Source: DHVE2 group archaeon (lineage in GTDB: Archaea > Thermoplasmatota > Thermoplasmata > Thermoplasmatales > Aciduliprofundaceae). From it: a DNA stretch of 8,279 bases. A model generated the notes under the pieces. The model saw only the letters and a list, made by a program, of their open reading frames with translations. It searched no databases and was not told where the DNA came from. The stretch's first letter is position 1. The number at the start of each line of letters is the position of its first letter. The stretch is taken from NCBI GenBank assembly GCA_015520985.1, contig WAOY01000179.1:1-8279 (forward strand), in the 5' to 3' direction. This document shows positions 6,785 to 8,279 of this stretch, in pieces. Position numbers and translations under genes: made by a program.

Positions 6785-7128
6785 TTCATCACCCCCTCCT
6801 TATCGAGTTCTAGAGTGCCAGTTTTCCTGTAATAGCCCATGGCGACGGCGAGGGCCAGGGCCATCACGGACACACCTATGACGATAGCTGTCAGAACGAG
6901 GGCCTGGGGCACGGGGTCCACGTAAACTGCGTAGTTCCCATTCTCTATCGGCGCAGTGCCGCCGGGCAGGTAGCCCATCGCGACGATGAGCACGTTGACG
7001 CCGGTGTCTATCAGGCCGATAGACAGGATTATTTTGAGCATATTCTTCTTTGTCATCACACCGTACAGACCGATGGCTATCAGCGCTGAGGAGATTATGA
7101 ACACGGGCTGAAGCAGCTCGTAGGTCAT
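6778..7128 (-). CDS. mbxG: MBX/MBS subunit G (MrpC/NuoK family)
   Basis: A small membrane protein of 116 residues in the MrpC/MnhC/NuoK family, part of the cation-translocating module. Three hydrophobic segments are visible (about 8-24, 31-52 and 75-98). Diagnostic stretches are AIGLYGVMTKKNMLKIILS (18-36), GLIDTGVNVLIV (38-49) and DPVPQALVLTAIVIGVSV (71-88). The DPVPQALVLTAIVI segment is the MrpC hallmark and separates it from true complex I NuoK. An acidic residue, D41, lies in the second helix, where NuoK carries functionally important carboxylates; I infer a similar role. The start overlaps the mbxF stop by four bases, with GGGGGTG eight bases upstream. Confidence 0.93.
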   Translation of the reverse strand: MTYELLQPVFIISSALIAIGLYGVMTKKNMLKIILSIGLIDTGVNVLIVAMGYLPGGTAPIENGNYAVYVDPVPQALVLTAIVIGVSVMALALAVAMGYYRKTGTLELDKEGVMKW

Positions 7129-7856
7129 TCCTCGTGCACCCCCTTGAGGTTGTGCATTATTCCTCCGAGTTCCGAGCCCACCTTGAAGCCTATGGCTATG
7201 TATATCAGGGGAATTATGCCGGCGCTGAAGAGCATGGTGAACTCTCCCAGGGGCAGGTAATTCTGCAGGAACTCGTGCGCGAACACGAGGCCCAGGAGGC
7301 CGATTATGGCATAGGTCATCCCGGCGAGGCTCTCCGTAACGGATATCTTCCTCTCCGGAAGCCCGCGGTTCACATGCACCAGGAGCATTAGGAGGAAGCC
7401 GGCTGCTATGACCGCCCCTCCCGGGAACCCACCTCCGGGCGTGAGGTGACCGTGGATGAATATGTAAGTACCAACAATGACGATGAATGGAAGAACGGCA
7501 CCGCTGGCTATTTTCACAATGAAGTTGGGCTCCTCCTTCGGAAGGTTCCTCCTCTTCATCTCCCCTATGAGGAGTGCGAGGCCAGTGGCCGCCGTGAAGA
7601 GAACGGTCACTTCTCCCAGAGTATCGAAGCCCCTGTACTCCACAACAACCGCAGTAACAACATTTGAAGCCCCGGTGTCCTGCCGGGTATCATCCAAATA
7701 CTGCTGCGGTACAGACCGGTTGGACTGCTCCCCCGTTATGGGATTGGTGTAATTGGCTTCGGAAGTGTAATCAACCGGGGCCGCTCCCGTTATGAAGAAG
7801 TAAGCGAGCACCGCGAAGACAGCAACTGATATGGCGATTGCAACTGCCCTTCTCAT
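7125..7856 (-). CDS. mbxF: MBX/MBS subunit F: fusion of MbhE-like (MrpA C-terminal) and MrpB domains
   Basis: A membrane protein of 243 residues joining two modules that are separate genes in MBH. Residues 1 to about 105 resemble MbhE and the far C-terminus of MrpA. They comprise a first helix (3-23), a hydrophilic loop (24-62), the conserved NVVTAVVVEYRGFDTLGEV (65-83) and a second helix. Residues from about 110 to the end are MrpB/MnhB with HGHLTPGGGFPGG (135-147) and four hydrophobic segments. The MrpB glycine-rich motif and the FDTLGE motif are both diagnostic. The loop at 24-62 should face outward and holds two N-x-S/T sequons, N35-Y-T and N46-R-S. Start choice: a GTG at 7865 would add three residues, but GAGAGGTG (7870-7863) lies six bases before the ATG at 7856. 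That start also gives an ATGA overlap with mbxD. The symbol follows the MBX naming, which lacks a separate E subunit as I recall it. Confidence 0.9.
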   Translation of the reverse strand: MRRAVAIAISVAVFAVLAYFFITGAAPVDYTSEANYTNPITGEQSNRSVPQQYLDDTRQDTGASNVVTAVVVEYRGFDTLGEVTVLFTAATGLALLIGEMKRRNLPKEEPNFIVKIASGAVLPFIVIVGTYIFIHGHLTPGGGFPGGAVIAAGFLLMLLVHVNRGLPERKISVTESLAGMTYAIIGLLGLVFAHEFLQNYLPLGEFTMLFSAGIIPLIYIAIGFKVGSELGGIMHNLKGVHEE

Positions 7857-8101
7857 TTTTCCCACCTCTCCGTGCGCCTTATTGCGTACACGAATATAGC
7901 AAGGGTAATCCCCGCGCCTATAGCCGCCTGGGTAATCGCGACATCGGGGGCCTGAAGAACAAGGAAGAGAATCGCCGCCGCGAGATCCGCAAAGCCCACA
8001 GCTATCGCCGCCGAAAGAAGGTCCTTCGACTCCACCGCATATATTGCGGGTGCAATCACGAGAACTGCGAGGATCCAGGCGATGAAAGTGAAGAGCATCA
8101 T
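7853..8101 (-). CDS. mbxD: MBX/MBS subunit D (DUF4040, MrpA C-terminal / NuoJ-like)
   Basis: A small membrane protein of 82 residues that corresponds to the NuoJ-like portion of MrpA and to MbhD. It has three hydrophobic segments filling nearly the whole length. The family signature is LQAPDVAITQAAIGAGITLA (49-68), where PDVAxTxAxxGAGxT is typical of the DUF4040 domain. E24 in AVESKDLLSA and D52 in the signature are the in-membrane or edge carboxylates. It lies between the MrpG-like and MbhE/MrpB genes, the position it holds in MBH and MBX operons. Two consecutive ATGs open the gene (8101 and 8098). The first gives a four-base overlap with the preceding stop, and the upstream GAGGTGAAGGAGGA can serve either. 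Confidence 0.9.
   Translation of the reverse strand: MMLFTFIAWILAVLVIAPAIYAVESKDLLSAAIAVGFADLAAAILFLVLQAPDVAITQAAIGAGITLAIFVYAIRRTERWEK
7863..7870 (-). promoter_or_regulatory. Ribosome-binding site deciding the mbxF start
   Basis: GAGAGGTG on the minus strand, within the final codons of mbxD, has six-base spacing to ATG 7856. The alternative GTG start at 7865 lies inside this site, so it cannot use it. Confidence 0.65.
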
Positions 8102-8277
8102 TCCTCCTTCACCTCCCTACAGGACGGCGCATCGCACTGATTTATGACTGTGCCCTCCCAGAGGGGTATGCCTGATTTGTACGCGGCTCGAGCCATGGCG
8201 CTTGCGCCCACGGGGGCAGTGAGGGCTATAAAGATTATGATCACTATTGCCTTGACTATCCAGTAGGGCTGCATTAG
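8098..8277 (-). CDS. mbxC: MrpG-like subunit (MbxC/MbhC position), N-terminus beyond the right edge
   Basis: Only the last 59 codons are inside the window; the gene starts to the right of 8279. The visible part has one hydrophobic helix (WIVKAIVIIIFIALTAPVGA) followed by SAMARAAYKSGIPLWEGTV. This matches the C-terminal end of MrpG/MnhG/PhaG proteins, where TxPVxAHAxARAAYxxGxPLWxGTV is the family ending. MrpG is a small subunit of the cation/proton antiporter module. Its place directly before a DUF4040 gene fits subunit C of MBH/MBX. After the usual ending there is a short tail, INQCDAPSCREVKEE, with two cysteines five residues apart, which I do not recall as a standard MrpG feature. The stop overlaps the start of mbxD (ATGA). 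Family assignment is good despite the truncation. Confidence 0.85.
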   Translation of the reverse strand, partial: LMQPYWIVKAIVIIIFIALTAPVGASAMARAAYKSGIPLWEGTVINQCDAPSCREVKEE

Positions 8278-8279
8278 AC

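Noticed and set aside
1..8279. Complex I, Fpo or a stand-alone Mrp antiporter operon
   Set aside because: True complex I/Fpo operons lack MrpB, MrpC and MrpG genes, and a stand-alone Mrp operon lacks NuoB/C/D/H/I-like genes. The combination is the MBH/MBX pattern.
1..8279. CRISPR array, tRNA/rRNA genes, insertion sequences, attachment sites, terminators
   Set aside because: No spaced repeats, tRNA-like stems, transposase reading frames or T-rich terminator tracts are visible. The window is coding from edge to edge.

Overview
The window is the interior of one long minus-strand operon that leaves both edges. It encodes most of a membrane-bound, ferredoxin-linked respiratory complex that joins a Mrp-type cation/proton antiporter module to a hydrogenase/complex I-like electron-transfer module. 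Reading in the direction of transcription (right to left) the order is: MrpG-like (partial), DUF4040/MrpA-C-terminal-like, MbhE+MrpB fusion, MrpC, first MrpD-like, second MrpD/NuoL-like, NuoH-like, NuoB-like, NuoC-like, NuoD/large-subunit-like, NuoI-like (partial). This matches the order I know for the archaeal MBX complex, also called MBS, the membrane-bound sulfane sulfur reductase (mbxC-D-F-G-H-H'-M-J-K-L-N). It differs from the hydrogen-evolving MBH operon in having two antiporter-like subunits and no separate mbhI gene.

The organism is most likely an anaerobic, probably thermophilic archaeon. The MBX gene order is best known from Thermococcales. Strong GGAGG/GAGGTG ribosome-binding sites, frequent ATA isoleucine codons and tightly overlapping genes fit an archaeal origin. 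The DNA is GC-rich by eye, with mixed CGN and AGR arginine codons, so a GC-rich Thermococcales species or a Thermoplasmatota (Aciduliprofundum-like) lineage are both possible. I cannot settle this from sequence alone.

Region by region: about 8279-5396 (read leftward) holds the cation-translocating Mrp-like part (C, D, F, G, H). About 5396-2587 holds the second antiporter-like subunit H', with a C-terminal extension in the place of MbhI, and the membrane anchor M that couples the two halves. About 2590-1 holds the peripheral arm: J (one Fe-S cluster site), K (scaffold), L (large subunit) and N (two [4Fe-4S] clusters, electron entry). The expected flow is from reduced ferredoxin through N and J to the catalytic site at the J/L interface, with the energy transmitted through M to H' and H for ion pumping.

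The main point of interest is the large subunit. It keeps three of the four cysteines that bind NiFe in hydrogenases (C62, C65, C370) but has Asp373 in place of the fourth, and it ends exactly at the arginine where true hydrogenase large subunits are cleaved during maturation. It should therefore not be annotated as a working [NiFe] hydrogenase. All ten gene junctions are overlapping or within a few bases, so the window contains no intergenic region, promoter, terminator, RNA gene, repeat array or mobile element that I can support.
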